The translations under genes and the position numbers were made by a program. The notes under the pieces were generated by a model. The model did not search any database and was not told the origin of the DNA. It worked only from the letters and a program-made list of their open reading frames with translations. From contig CM039183.1 in assembly GCA_008360975.2 (NCBI GenBank), positions 9,389,762 to 9,453,761 on the forward strand: 64,000 nt of DNA. Reading direction: 5' to 3'. This DNA is from Lichenostomus cassidix. Taxonomy: Eukaryota > Chordata > Aves > Passeriformes > Meliphagidae. Positions 1 to 14,500 of the stretch are shown piece after piece; position 1 is the stretch's first letter, and the number at the start of each line of letters is the position of its first letter.

Positions 1-23
1 AACAAGAATCTTAATGGCTGTTC

Positions 24-57
24 ATTGATTCAATCATTGAATCAATTCAAATTGATT
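24..57. repeat. Nested AT-rich inverted repeats
   Basis: Two overlapping inverted repeats share an arm. Positions 24-33 pair with 37-46 (10-bp arms, 3-nt loop). Positions 40-47 pair with 50-57 (8-bp arms, 2-nt loop). The core words are variants of TTGATT/AATCAA. This could be a homeodomain-type site cluster or simply AT-rich self-complementarity. No function is claimed. Confidence 0.6.
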
Positions 58-2518
58 TCAGACCTCTTGAATCCACATTTTGCTGAATATAACCTGGGAG
101 AGGGAAAGGGAGCTGCAGTCCCCCAGAGTCTCCCCTGTATCATGAGAATGGAATCACAACTGTTCAGCTCTCTTTTTTAAAGCAGTGCTGCACACACCTC
201 TGAAATAGTTCTCCAGACCAAAAAACTTTCCAGCATTGATAACAGACAGACAAAACTGAAAGTCAGTCACAGTGAGAAACAGAGCCTTTTTATTTTTTTT
301 CAAAGAGCAGTGTGCATGTGGAAGGCAAGTGAAAATTACTCCCTAATGAAAAAGCAGTAAAATTGCTGAAGAGCATAGCTAAACAAAGGTCAAGCTGCAG
401 TCTGAATGGAACAGAGGCTAAACCTATTTGCAGTACATACAGAGTGCAGTATAAAATGTAGGTGGCCAGCCAAGGAATATTGCCATGCACAGATAATACA
501 TATATGTGTAGGTAATACATGCAATCATGCCTTTTGAAAGCCTGTCATCAAAACAAATTGCAAAGCACAGGACTCACACAGGAGTTCAAAAAGATGTTGC
601 TGCAGAACATACTACCAAGATCACCACAGAAACAGAGCATTTTTTCCAAGAATACAAGAGGCATGTCAAGGAATAGAGGATTAAGGAAGTTGTGTGAGAT
701 ACTGATAGAGGTCCTGGCATCCCAACAGTGTGTATGATCCATGCTGCATCCTCCTTTTCCCTGAGACATGAAGCAAAAGATGAAAGTGCTAAAGGTAAGG
801 GTTGACAATTCAATGTAGTTATGAACCAAGTTATTAGTGCATGGTACTGGTGTAAAGAAATAAATGTTATTTTGAACTCTTCTATGTACAGAAGGTCTAG
901 ATGAGGCCACCTTGAGAGTGTGGTTACATGGGGAAGGTACAGACATGAGGAGGCTTCCAAAAGAGGAAATTGTGTCTAGACTTCAAAATGCCAGTTCTCA
1001 GTTTTGTTTTAGGTGGTGATATCCTGTCTGGTATCTTTGAGGAGAAATCATTGAGAGGAAACAAGTCAGTAACATGTAAGGAGGTGCTACGTATCATTTC
1101 AGAGTAAAAGTTCCCAAACTTTTATATTGAAAATTGTCACTGACTCTCAAAATTTGTCCCAACTAGAAAGACAGGGTGTATTTTATTGTTTGATAGAGTA
1201 TCAATGCCACTTGCCAGCAGTGGTCAAAAGTGCTCTTGTGAAGGCTTTCTGCAAGGTCTTGACTAACTTGAGTGCTATAGTCAGTGTGCCTTCTTTATCT
1301 ATTTTTATGTTAAATGTTAAGTATTTTGGTTTCTTTCATGCTTTAGCTGTCTTGAGGGTTGGAATGGATGTGCTGATTCTCAGCTTGTTCTTTTTATTGG
1401 TAACTTGATAAATGTAAATAAAATATAGAATATTGGACGTACAAAGTAAAGTTCACTGCGTCTGTAATTCAAATTAAGTTTCCCCAGTTTTGCATATTTA
1501 CTGTGTGTACTGTGCCTCTGATGCTGAGAGGGGGGATCTCAAACTCAGTACTTCCCTAAATGAAGAGGAAAACAATTATTTACGTTGTTTGTGGTTAACC
1601 TACAGAGCACTATTAATGGTCTGTAAAACCTCTTCAGATAATTGACTCAATAGAAACTTTTGAAAAACTATTTAAAATTGAAAGAAAAGTTACATGAGAA
1701 GACGGGACAAGATGGAGTTAAAATCATCAGGAGGGTGAGTTGGTGTGTAGCTGAAGATCCTTTTGTGTTACACTCATGGGAAGTAAGAAGGCAGAGGAGT
1801 GCATATTTAGGTGCTAGGGGGAAGAAGCCATTAAGTGGAACCAAAAATCTTCAGTACAGTTAATTCTTTTACTCAGATGACAGTGGCAGTCTACGCTTGG
1901 ATGCAAATACTGGAAACTTCACCCGAGGTGCCAATAATTGCTTTTTGTATTCCTCAAATTCAAATATGCTGGAGTGTTTTCCCAGGCAGAAATGACAATG
2001 TAATACTTAAAACTTGAAATGGAACCTTACAGCCATTGAGATAATTGTATTTGTACTATATAAAAGCTGTGCTTGAAAACAGGATTTGATGTCATTATGT
2101 AATGTGTCCCTTTACAGAGAATAACATAAATGAACAGAAGTTATGAAAAAGTCACCCATGGTTGGAAGTTTTTCCCCCTCTCTGGACTATTAATGGTTTA
2201 GAATATTTTGATACAGAAAATTCAATTAGCTAATTGTCCTTAACACTGATCCAGGGCTTTCATAGCCTTAGAAGAGGACGGCAATACAGTTACTCTGAAA
2301 ACTTATATAGTCCTTATAAAATGTAGCTATTTCTTCTATTCTGCCAAGTATTCAAATTTTCACCTCAATCCTTTTATGGATGGACAGATATTAGGGTTTT
2401 TTTAAAATTATTTGACTGTGTAAACTTCTTTGCAGGGATTTTAGAGCTATCCTAAGCTTTTCATTATTTTTTTCATCCATACTGTGATAGCTCTTACAAG
2501 AAAACTAGCAGTGTTTGC

Positions 2519-2532
2519 CTCTCTCTCTCTCT
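2519..2532 (+). repeat. (CT)7 microsatellite
   Basis: Seven uninterrupted CT units are followed directly by TTCAG. The pyrimidine tract plus AG resembles a splice acceptor, but no coding exon is recognisable downstream. Confidence 0.8.
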
Positions 2533-5500
2533 TTCAGTTTCTCAGAGAAGATGAAGTGCTGTGGCTTATTTTTTTTTTTCAGTTGTTTTTATTCCTGATA
2601 TCTCAGTGGAAAACAAAAGCCAGTTGCTTTTCCCCCCTATTTCTGTGTGCCCACAAGCAGACACGCGTGCACACTCCCCTCATGCACGCAAGCACACACA
2701 AGGAATTCTTGCCTGTGCACAGCCAAAAGAGGCTGGACACGGCTGTCTTCAGCTCAGTGGAAATTGGCACCATCCCATCTCCAGTAAACAACAGCCTGAC
2801 GTCAGCTCACGCAGCAGTGATAGCAGCACAACTTGAGAGATTTTTCAACTGGCCGAGCTGTTGAAAGGCTATCGCTGGGTTTGATAATCTCTGGCTGCAC
2901 TTGAGAGGAGTTGGTGCAAAGGTGGGGGGAGGAATGGTTGGTTAATGACAGAAATAATAGAGCAATTCCTGATAACTTCATATGGGGTGGAGAGGTGATA
3001 TTTTAAGTCTTACACCAAAGGGGTTTTTTGATTCCCAGATCATCAGCTGCAGTCATTCTCTCCAGGTTCTGAAATCTTGGCTGCTCTGTAGAATTCACAT
3101 CCGTGCCCTGTTGGAAGTTGAACTATTAGAGTGCTGTAGAACAGTCAGTCAAGCAGATTATGAAATTTGACTTTTCTAATGTGTTGAATTTAGCACTTTT
3201 ATTACGATTTCAATTCCTGATGTTTGCTTTATTCAGTTGTAGATGTAGTCCAAAGAATCTGAGCCTGGCAATGCTAAGGTTTATACTGGTTTCTGTATAT
3301 TCCACTTCTATTAGTAGGATATAAGCCATTGAGGCCCCACATTGTGATCAGAACTAGAAAACGCTTATTGAAAGATACTTGGTTTTTCATCATTATCAAA
3401 TTAAGCTAGAATAAAGAGACCATTTTGAGGTACTGGTTTCAGACAAAGCCTTCAGAAAAGTAACTATTTTCCTGAAATGCTGCAGACTCCTTGACTGCAA
3501 ACTTAGTGAAGACTGAATTTCTGAAACAGAGCCACTATGACTTAAATTTAATTACAGCTGGTTCTCCTCATAACCCTACAGTTGAAAGAGACTTTTCTAT
3601 TGTTCAGTACTACCACTGAAAACACATTTCCATTATGAACTTAGAGTCCTCCTATGCCAAAATCAACAGTTAAAAATGAATGGTTTGCTCTGGTAACAGG
3701 AAAAACAAACATGAAAATCATTGTGTTGTGTGACAGAAAATCAGAATGTTAAAGTAAAAGAAGTTGATAAACCTACCAGAATAACTATTGGATGGGCTAT
3801 TCTTGAATCAAAGACACTTCCAAGCAAGTTTTCAAGGATATAAATGATAGCACATCAACTTCTGCTTTGTTTCTTGTATGGCTGCAAAGATAGCAAAAAG
3901 TTCATATTCCATTTAGGTCCTGTCACCAGGGATTTAAGAGTTTTGTGAAATCCTGGAAAGGAATGTGAGTATCTGCCAATATTAACATTTTCTAATGTAC
4001 ACATTTTTACATCTGCTTTTAGGGTACATTCAGACTAGGTTAATCATAAAATCTGTCTTAGTAGGGAGGGACAAGAATGCAAGAGGGAAAGAAAAATTGG
4101 ACTCTTTCTAGGGCTGTGTCTGTCCTATTAGTAGTTTTTCAGCCTTTCAACCAAATCTGATGAACAACCTCTGTGAAAGTGGGTAAGAAAATGAAGACCT
4201 ATCTGAGCCCATACAGCTCAATGAAGTCATAGACATCAAACACAGGTGTGGGATAAATCTGTACATCTCATAATCATACAACTGGGATTGCTGATCTTGC
4301 AGAGGGGAAGGGAAGGGGTGAGCAGGAGGTCCTCAAAAACCAGGGAAGTCCTGGCTTTCTGTGAATCTGACTGCTCTTGGAGACTCGTGTGGCTGCTTGA
4401 CATCCTGCTCCCCAGAGGGGCTGGCATGTGGCAGGGCCTGACTGCACTTGATTTATGAGAAAAGCCCAGGACAATTTTAGAAGAGACCAAAAGCCAAGCT
4501 GTCAAAAAGCTTGTGCTTGAGAGGTTGCAGTAGCAGAAGAGTTGACAGCTCAGGTGAGGAATTTGTTCAAGAGGAGTTGGCTGGAGCAAAACTCTCAGAC
4601 TTACTGCACTTCAGGGCCCACATGCAGCTCTAGTATTACAAGTCTGGCCCTGTGCAAATTGCTGGTGTGTAGGAGAGAGACAGACCTCTTCAGCTGTCCT
4701 TCCCAGGCAGGTGTGACACAGGCTGGGCAGTGTGACTTGTGTACAAAGCTTGGAAGAGGTTGCCTTAGCTCTATTACCTCTTTCCTTCTCTGTGTCTGCT
4801 CTGAGACGGTGCCTGCCTCCTTTTCTGGGCTTGTGCCTGCAGAGGGGAAATTAGGACTTGTAGCTATGCAAAACTCTTACAGTGGCTGTAGCTGATTAGT
4901 CAGGGGTCTTGTCCTAGGTCACTTCAGAGGTACTGAGTACTTGTCACAACCTCCAGCAGAACTTCCCCTTCCAAAAACCATACCAGCAGCTCACAAGGGT
5001 AGTTAATCTCTCAGCTGCAGCCTCCCTGAAGATCTGTTATGACTGGGAGGAGATGTGCAGTAGGAAAGGTTCTTTAAGTTGTTTGGCTTTTTCCTTGCCT
5101 TCCTTTACTGTCTCTCATCTTGTTTAACCAGCCTGCTACTGCTGTAAATAGGGAGATGAGGTGGTGGGAAAGGTCTGTATACTTCTCTCTGCCTCCAAGT
5201 GGGTAACATTTGCATTTGCTGCCAGTGGTAAGAGTTAGCCAGAACTGCTCACACTAGCCTTGACCTAACCCACAAGTCAGAGACATGTTGTAGCATGTTT
5301 CCTCTTGCTGGAAACCTGCAGAATGGCTTTTCGGATACTCAGCCCTGCTTGTCTCTGCTTGTAACAGCATCTACTGGACGGCTGTTGAGGTTATGGTTCA
5401 CTTTGTATCAAGACAAGTTACATTTGGCTTTAGTGTGACCAGGTATCCAATTATACAGAATTTTAATCGGTTGGAAAAGATTTTGAATTTGCTTTTGGTT

Positions 5501-8500
5501 TTGTGGAGAAAGCTGTAAAAAGGCTCCCAGATAGGTTGGTTTGCTGTGTAGGTGTAATTTTGGAATGGCTTTGCATCCTGAAAGGAATTATCCTTCTCCA
5601 AAAATTCAGAAACATCTTGTGGTCAGCCCCTTCAAAGTAACATTGCAAGGCTTCTACAGAAATGATGCTGAAGACATCCTTTTGTGCTTAGCTGAGTTTG
5701 GATCCTCACAGGCTGATGTTTTCAAGATTTCTGTGTGACATGAAGGCCAAAAAACCCAAAAGAAAAATAGTAAAGCTGAACCTCTTACTTAATTGCTTCT
5801 CAGCAGTTGGATGTGTTAAATGCTCCTGCCCTTGCCCCATCTGTGCTCCTGAAATGTTACAACTTTTCTGAATAGTAAGGAATCATCATAAGGATGGCCT
5901 CTCCCTGTGCTTGGTCACAATGTGAGATGCAATGCACAAATAGCTCTGGGCAAGACTGAGAGAGGGAGGATTCTTACCAGCCTTTGCCACTGGAGCCTTG
6001 CAAAAGCTGCTCCCAGACCTGTTCTGTGTCTGCTGCAGCACACACATCAGTGAGTTTAATGAGGCAGAGGGCAGTCCTCAGTAGATTTTGGGGATTTGGG
6101 GTTTTTCTTGTTTAAGACACTCCTATGAAGGAAAGGGGCAGGATAACTGCAACTCACATTGACTTTATCTAAACTCAAAAAACTCAAGAACATTTTCCAG
6201 GAGTGGTTTCCTACCTTGGCGAGGTCCTCATGTCTTACTGGTATAAAATGTGGGTTTCCAACTGAAGAGACCAGCAGGAGCAAAAAGGAGAAAGGCACAG
6301 TGATCCTGTTTCATAGCTTAGACATAGCCACCATGGCTTGCTCCTTCCTTTACTTTTTTTCTCTTTAATTATTTCTCCCTAGCGGGCAGGGAGTCCTATG
6401 GAGCATGTGATACCTTCATATCCTCCCTCGCTCATGTCTCATTGAATGGGAGATCAGTCCCACCCACAGGGATCCCAAAGTTCCCCATAGCCCTTTCCTT
6501 AGACTGGAAAGGTTCTCCTTCATGTTTGGACATTTTAAGGGTAATGCCAAGCACAGGAAATTTACTTATTTCTTATTAGCAATGCCATGAAAGCCCAGTG
6601 TAGAGGAAGAAATCAAAAAAACCAGAGCAGAGGATGGGGTAGACTGATGAGTAGGAGAAACTGGACTTTTGTGGATCTACAGTAAGCAGAACAGGGATTT
6701 GTGTGCAGGTAAAACACACAGCCCTGTGTTCAGCTCCATGGTACTGCTGCTCCCTGTTGAGGACCCCCAGTTTTACCTGTGCAAATGCCTTGTGGACTTT
6801 TTTTTTCACCTGGAATAAAACAGTATGATTGGGAAAAAAAAAAAAAGTCAGCAAAATCAACACACCCCAACACAAAAAGAGTTCCTGCAACTGAAATGTT
6901 AGTTTCTACCACTAAAAAACTCAGTTTTCTCATTACTACAATAATGTGTTGATTCGAAATGGCCGAGTGGCTTTCATTTCAATTAAAATACCGATTTTAT
7001 TTTCCTTTTTGGTAGCAATAATAGTCAAGCAATGGCATGCCGACAAAGACAGCTTTGAATGAGCAGCAATCCTGCGAGGTGCCGTCCTGCTCCCTCCTCC
7101 CCCCAGCCCCATCTCCCAACTCCTGACAAAGAAAACAAGTCGCTGCCTCTTCAAGACTTTTCTTGTCCTTTCTGTTCGTGACAGGCGTAAGTGTTAGTAA
7201 CATCTGCTGGCCCGAGCTCGCTTCCTCCTGCTGTGCCGGGCTCTGGCAGGGCCGTGCAGAGCAGCCAGGACCTTGTGCCAAGCACGGAGCGTGAATTCAG
7301 CCGAGCTGTGCCTGCATAGCCGGGCAAGGGCTCTGGGAGCCTGGCAGGGTCTGCTCAGCTCCTCCTGCCTTCTCCGGCCCCAGCTCTCGCAAGTGGAGGG
7401 CTTGTTGGCTTTTTCTCCCGGTGGATAATGAGTGTTATTTTAAGCGAAATAGCCAAGGGGGATAAACAGATCAACATGTGAATCTGAAAACATTTTCTCT
7501 GAGTTTTGACTTAGAAAGTTGCTATAAATGAGACATTACAGAGAATGCTCTTCTTTCACAGTTTATTATTTAACTTGTTGCTGGCTTTCAACAATGTTTT
7601 GTGATTCACTAGTCGGGTTTTTGGTGTTTTTTCTCCCTTTGCTCTGTCAGGTTTCCTTGATGGTGGCACTATTTTCCAGAGCAACCTGAAGGGAAAGAAT
7701 ATACATGTATAATTTCACAGGGATGTGGAATCTATAAGACCCTGCTTTATTTTGTAATTGCTCCAGAGTTGACTAGCTTTCTCTTTGGATGGAATGGACA
7801 AAAAGCATTTTGGTTTGTTTTGCTTTTTTAAAGTAAGGCATAGGGTTTCTCTGCTAAGACTGGTTGGTTGAATACTTTTAATTTTTTCATCAAATTTAAA
7901 AAAATAATTAAAGGAATATGTGGAGATTTGGTCTATTTCATGTCACATGTGAGGTCAATGGGAAAAAGTTATGTGCATCTATGAGTAAAATTTATCTCAG
8001 ACTTGTCAGCTCCTAACAAGTCATAATCTTGCTACTCAGTCTTGGGCTGGCAGTAATGTGATGCTGTGCTTCAGATCTGTTTTTGGGGGATGGACGGGGA
8101 GTTCCTGAGGCTATTGTATGGGCAATTTCCTGATGTGAGAATTTTTAAAGTCACTTGTAATGATTTATCTGGAGATTTTTTTCTAGCAACATCAAAAGGA
8201 AGCCTGAAGTTACACTATCCTATACTTCACTGCAATCAGCCTTATAGAATAATCCAGTTGTTTCTTCCTTCTAAGTACACAGTGAGTGTGTGTGGCAATG
8301 ATCCTGGAGCCTGCAGGCAGCTGCAACAGAAAAGGACTTCCGTGGTTTGCTTTTGCTTTCTCTTCCTGTCCCCTCCATTTTCATATATGTTTTTAAGAAG
8401 GCTGAGTTTCTGATGGACTACCCAGTGCAAGATCAGGGGAAAGTGAAACTGTGTTTTGGGGCTTGTTTTGTTAGATCTTTTGGTTTTCATATAATGCTCT

Positions 8501-11500
8501 ATCAAAGGCACTGTGCTTTAATATTAAAATCGACCCAGTGGATGGTTAAATTAAAAAATTCAATCGATAAAAATTAAAATCTGAACTTCATCTGTAGGAA
8601 ATACTAATGAGAGAGAAGATGAGTATGTCTCCCCCTCAGCCCTGCCCCCTGCAAAATGCCAAGCAGCATCACTCTGGCATCATTTAGAAGTAACTTTGTA
8701 GTACTTCTAAGTACCTGAAAGTGAAAAGATTAGAAATCAGGTTGATGATACAGTTTCTTTTCAGATGCTTTCTCTAAATGTTTAATACTGCGTCCCTGAG
8801 GAAGTCCCATTATTAAAGCTGCGTGACTGTGAAATCACCTTGACTCTGTGGGGGAGATATTTCTGGGGATTTTCCTCATTTGACTCTTAGTGTTTCCTTC
8901 TGTTGCAAGGATTACAAAGGTTTCTTGTGAAGCATGTCCCTCTCAGAGTTTGTATCATCTCCAGTCAGTTCAAAGTGACAGGGGTGGCAGGAATTACCCC
9001 ATGTACACTAGGCATATAAACCAAATCATATTATTAACTGGGGCTAAGAGTTGCTGTGAACTTTTCCCAAAGGATTTTAGAGCTTGTTCACAAATAAATG
9101 CTGAAAAAGAGTTTCTGTGCTTTCCAGGCACCTTTCCCCCCATGTGACATTAATAACACTAACAAAAAAAATATTCAACAGTACATACTTCTAATTGACT
9201 TAATGACAGAGATCCTAACACACTTTGTAATGATAGATACTTGCAGAGGGGAACTGTTCCTCTCTCCTCTGCCACAGCCTAGCATGAGGTGGGATGTGGC
9301 AGCTGTGTGACAGCATGATAGCACACAAGGCATTGGGATGAAAAGAGGGGGAATTTCACCGTGTCCTGTAGAAATTGTGAAGAACTTGACCCAAAGCAGA
9401 AGCTGATCAAGACATGAAGGTTTAACAGTTGGCTGGCTGGGAAGTTTCATTTCTCTGCAGAGTGCAGAGTGTTAAGTTGTTGGTTGTTGGCTCTTTTTTT
9501 TTTTTCTCCTGTGTTACAAAAACTTGCTCGTTCTTTGGTTCAACTTTCCTTACTCCAGGTTTGGTTATAGGGCAGGTGGTGAACCAAAGCATGGGTGATT
9601 TACAGGGTGCTCTGCTTTATCCTCTCCTGTGTGGATAATGTGGTATCAGCTTTGAAAGCAGAGCTCTGTGTGTTGCATAAGGGCGTCTAATGTCTCCTCC
9701 AGTATCTACGCAGAGCTGTGAGGCTGTGAGACACTGTGCTGCAGATCTGTACAGCAGCTTCCCTGGGGGTAGGCAGTCCGTGAGAGAGCAGAGCAGTGCT
9801 GCTACATCACTACCAGTCCTAGTATCTGCAGCACTTGGATCTTTCCCCAGGGGCCTCTCCTTTGCGTATTAACCCAACCTGACCCTGCTTGCCTTGCAGG
9901 AACTGCCTAGATCACAGCTAAAGGGGGTATTGCTGTAGGCATGGAAGTGTAAGGTCTGACACTGATGGTATCAATGAGCAGGAAGCCTTATATTGCTCTA
10001 TGTGTTCTTAATGAATGCTGAAGCCAAAATATTAATGCATTTGTTTTTTCATCTGTTACCAGTACAGCATGTTTAATAGTTTTGTGAAAACTACGTGTTA
10101 AAAAAGAAAGGCCAGAACCCCTTAACTAAAAAGCATTCTTCTTATTCTATGTGGACATAAATATGGGCAGAATACTCTTATGGGTTTCTGAGTGGGTCAT
10201 TCAGCCTTAAATTGAAGTGACCTCATTCTGGTGGGGTCCAAGGAGCTCAAACTTTGAATTTTTTCTTGCCATGGTTACTGATGATTTTTATACTGTTAGC
10301 AAGACTTCTGGTGGGTGATATACCAAAAAGCTTGCAGTGGCAAGAAGTAGTGATCAATTCACCGAAAGAAAGCTCTGTCTGTGTGTGTGTTTGTAGCTTG
10401 CAAGGATAAGAAGTTGTCTTTGGATTTTGGTTATTTCAGCTTAAGCATTAGTGTGCAGTTTGTCTGGTCCTTTGAGCTTCCACTTTCTGATGGTGAATTC
10501 ACATTTCTGCTTTTTTTCAGTTAATTTGATTTTGTCTAACTGGTCAAATTTTTTCCTTACTTATGATCAGACAGTGCTGATGGGTTTAGGAGGGCTGATT
10601 TTGGGTCATAACTTAAGGTATAATGTCATCCTTTGTGTACACGTGAGCACAGGAATATTTTTAGTGATGTGTTCCTTCTAGAAGTGCATGCTCTTCTCAA
10701 AGCTTTGGGTTTGTTTGGTTGTAGATACCAAAACCACTTTTTCTTCTGTTTTCCTCTTTATGTTGCAGAAACTGGTCAAAGATCTGTTTGATTTCAGGTT
10801 TTCTTTGTAAGAAATTTTCCAATGGACAGATTTCAGCAGTGATTTGAAATGAGCCTGAGATGGAAGTTAGGCATAAATGTCACAAAAATCAGTATCTGTG
10901 CATGATTTCAAATCTAAACCATGAAAAACTGAGATTTGCTTTCAGATTTGAAGACAACTCAAACTGCAAAGCAAGGCAAAAAGAAAGTCTGGTACTTCTA
11001 ATGCAGCTGAAGTTTGTGCAGTTTTTGAAGCCACCAGCTACGAAAACATGCTAATTACTCCATGGAGATGATAATGTTTTTTGGATGTCAGCTGAATAGT
11101 TGGTATGAAACTTGGGCCCTGGAAAGTCAGCTGCTGCTGACTGTAATAGAGTCAGTGTCACCTGCTGACCCTTTTTTTAAAAAGAGTTTAGACTTGGTGT
11201 GTGAAGGGGGTAGAAGAGGTTTTCCTTCCCATGACAGAAGATATGGGTGTGTGACTACTGGAGTTGCCTCTGCCCAGAGGCAGAGACCTGGGGTAATTAA
11301 GCAGGAGCACAGACACCTAAAGAGAGTGAGAATTTCCAATAACTAGACATACAGAATTAAACCAAACTGGTGATTCTAGTTTCAGGTAGTGACTGTACTG
11401 GTTTTGCATGGCAGAGACAGTGTACACAGGGAGTGTTAGGTTATAGTGCCCACAATAGCTTTCCAAATACCACTCAGACAGCCACAATTGATTGATTTTG

Positions 11501-14500
11501 TGCCTCTAATTTTGACTTCTTTTGATCAGTGGGAAAAATAGATTCCTCTAAACCTAGAGGATCATACTCCACCATCTTGCAGTTGTAAATAAAGCTTGGT
11601 TCTCTCCAAACTTCATTGTGAGTTGTAGCATGTGTGACTCATAGCCTAATTAAACAGTCTCAGAAAGAATACAATCTCAGCATTAGTTGTGTTTTTACTA
11701 GGCATGTCCAAGTATTTTCTGTCTCTTGGAGAGTTAGATATGTGGTTTTAAGTCATCTGCCTGCCTGACATTGAGTACCAAACCATCAGTGATATCTGTC
11801 ATGAGTGTGCAGGACTGGGTTGTCCTGTGACCATGCTTCATGGCTGGTTTGGAAGGGGAAATTTCTATCAAAAAGTACCTGCACTTAAATGTTAATTGGG
11901 TCCTCACTTCTTAGATGTGCATGTCTTTGTAAGTGTATGAGAAAAGCCAGCTATGGAAAGTAATCTTACAGTTCTCTGTGTGGGTATAATGGAGGAAGGA
12001 AGCTTTTTAAATTATTATTTTATTTTTTTTAATTTATTTTGCTTAGTAGAATAATATATGGAGGTTCAGCCCTGTGTTTTCAGTGAATAACTACTTGGTA
12101 GTGAAATGAAGTAATGAAAAGCATTCAGTTTTTGGGGATACTGTGCATGTGAAATAGAACATTTTTGCATACTGAGTAGGATGCTCCAAGGCATGCGTAG
12201 TCTTTGAGGCTTTTTTTGTTTCTTTTACATATGGTCCTTGGTGAAAAGTCAGACCTGCTGTAGGTAAAATTTCCATTTGTGATCCTCTTGCTTCTAACCT
12301 TGTTGAGCTCTTAGATCTGCTAACTTGTTCCTTTGAGTCTCTGTGTGTGGTGCAGAGGTGTTTATGCATCTCACACTCCTGTTTGCTCACCAAAAGCCTT
12401 CTGATGCCCATGGAAGTATCTTTCCAAGCCAAGGTGCTCTTAAATAAAAGACCTGATTTTGATTGCTTGGTACCTGATGTTTTACAACTACAAACTGTTG
12501 TGAGAATATTGATGACTTCAGAGATTTTAATTCCTTTAAATTATCATATTTTTGGATGTGTTTGCTTCAATTCTTGTCTATGCTGTATGAACGTCCATCT
12601 TATCTCTGCTGCTCTGAATTTGTCATTATTATGCTATGCTAATACCTTTTTCTGGCTTCTGAAACTGCCTTTTCTTGCTTTTGGATTTACTGGTTTCTTC
12701 AGAAGGAAAAACTTTTCGATGAATACTTAACCTACTCAATAGCATAGGTGCTTTGCAGAATAATTTTTTATAAATCCCCCCGAAACAGGTGTCTTCCAAT
12801 GGACTGGAATACAGGAGAGAAGAGCAGGGGATGTGCAGGACAGGGAGACCTGAGTTGAGTGCCCAGCCTTTAACCTTCCCTTTGCTCTCTTGCATTTGCT
12901 ATTCCTTTTGCTGTTTAATTCCTGAGGATTATATTTCCTTTCCCCATCCCTTTAACATATCTGTTTAGCTTGTAAGGTGCATGGCACAGAGCTGTGTGTC
13001 CAGACATGGATGGTCCAGAGCTGGACCCCCATGAATTTCCAGGTTCCAGAGGAGGACAGCAGCGACAGCGTTGCCATCCTGAATTTGCAGTGATTATATT
13101 CCCATCTTGGGAGCTCCTGTACTTGAGGCTGCTTGTCTCTAGGTAACTCCTCGGTGTAGGAACAAGAAAGTCACACTCCTCTGCAAGTTGCTGCAGCACA
13201 TCCTAGGAACATTCTGCCACACATCCTGTCCTCTCCTTCCCCGGGGCTCCTTGATCCCTTCAGCTCCTGGAGGAGGATCACTCAGGAGTGGTGCTGGTTA
13301 CCTGAGAGCCCCAAACTTCGTGGACCAGACCCACTGGGGTGACTCCTCTGTCTCTCCTTCTCTGGTGAGGTTTAGGGCATTTGCTGGCCTGTCTGCAGGT
13401 TAGTTATAGTTATCTGCTGTAGCTGCCTCATGGCTACAGGATGCTTTATTTCTTCCCTTCCTCCTGCATCCTTCTCACCTTTCTTGGGTAACTAGCCGTA
13501 GGTGTTCTCTGGAGCGGGCGCTTTCCTGCCGTTCCTTCGCTCTCCAGCGCTCATCACATGAGAGCAGACCTCACCCAGACCCAGGCGGCTGCCGATCACA
13601 GCGTGTCGTCAGCTGGCACCGCTCCCGATTCTCCAGAGCTGGCAACTGTCCTCTTTTCTTTGAGCTCCGATAACGGGAACAGATTAGCGGTGGGAGCAGC
13701 CGGAGCGCTGCTTTATGGGGCTTTACTCCTGTATACCTCCGCTTTTCCACAAATCTTGCCAAGTGAGTTTCCTGATTGTGGGCTGTGTCATTTGCTGTGC
13801 TCCCCTTCCCTGCCCCCACCCATTTCCTGACATCACTTTAAATCCGGCTGGAGCACTGGTCCAGTTCTGCGGGAGCACTCCACCCTGGACTTCCGAATGC
13901 ACTAAATCATTCTGATGGGGAGAGTCATACGGTGTGTGGAGCATGAAAAACTACAAAGCTTTGTCAAGCTTAGGAAAGAAATCCTCAAAAAATTATGGAG
14001 AGTAGTGAACTATTTTTTTTTTTCTTCTCTCCCCCTCTTCCCCCCGTGTAACCTTCATGTGGTGAATCTACTCTAAATAGGTATAAACAAAAAAAAACTT
14101 CAAATTTGTCTCTACTGCAATCTCCTGCAGCAATTTTGAAATGAGCTGGCATAAAGGAATAAGTAAAATACATTGTCATGGTTTTCAGTGATCTCTTTGC
14201 AGTGCCTTTCTGGACTATTACCATCATCATCTTTCAGAGCACCGTGGCTGCTGTTTAGTTGGCCAGTGGTTCACCGTCTGGCCTCAGAGGTAGGAGTTGA
14301 TCATTCTGAGGCTAAAACTGTCCAAAGCAAAGGTTTGCAGTGCTGTGATCATGACTAATCTCTTGGCAATCTTGCTGCCATATACCCTTCTGAATAAGGC
14401 TTTTTATTCATAGGGAAAGTGTTGGAGCCCCCACTGGCATTATGACTAGATACTTTCCTGCTGGAGCTCCCTGGGATCCAGGATTTCCTTACCTTCCTGG

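Noticed and set aside
1643..1649. Further AP-1 heptamers (also at 11,635 and in the 3' UTR near 61,086)
   Set aside because: About this many TGACTCA sites are expected by chance in 64 kb. Only the one in the 19-bp palindrome and the one in the ARE-like context were kept.
2058..2066. TATAAAAG, a TATA-box-like word
   Set aside because: It is isolated in AT-rich DNA with no CpG, initiator, exon or coding signal downstream.
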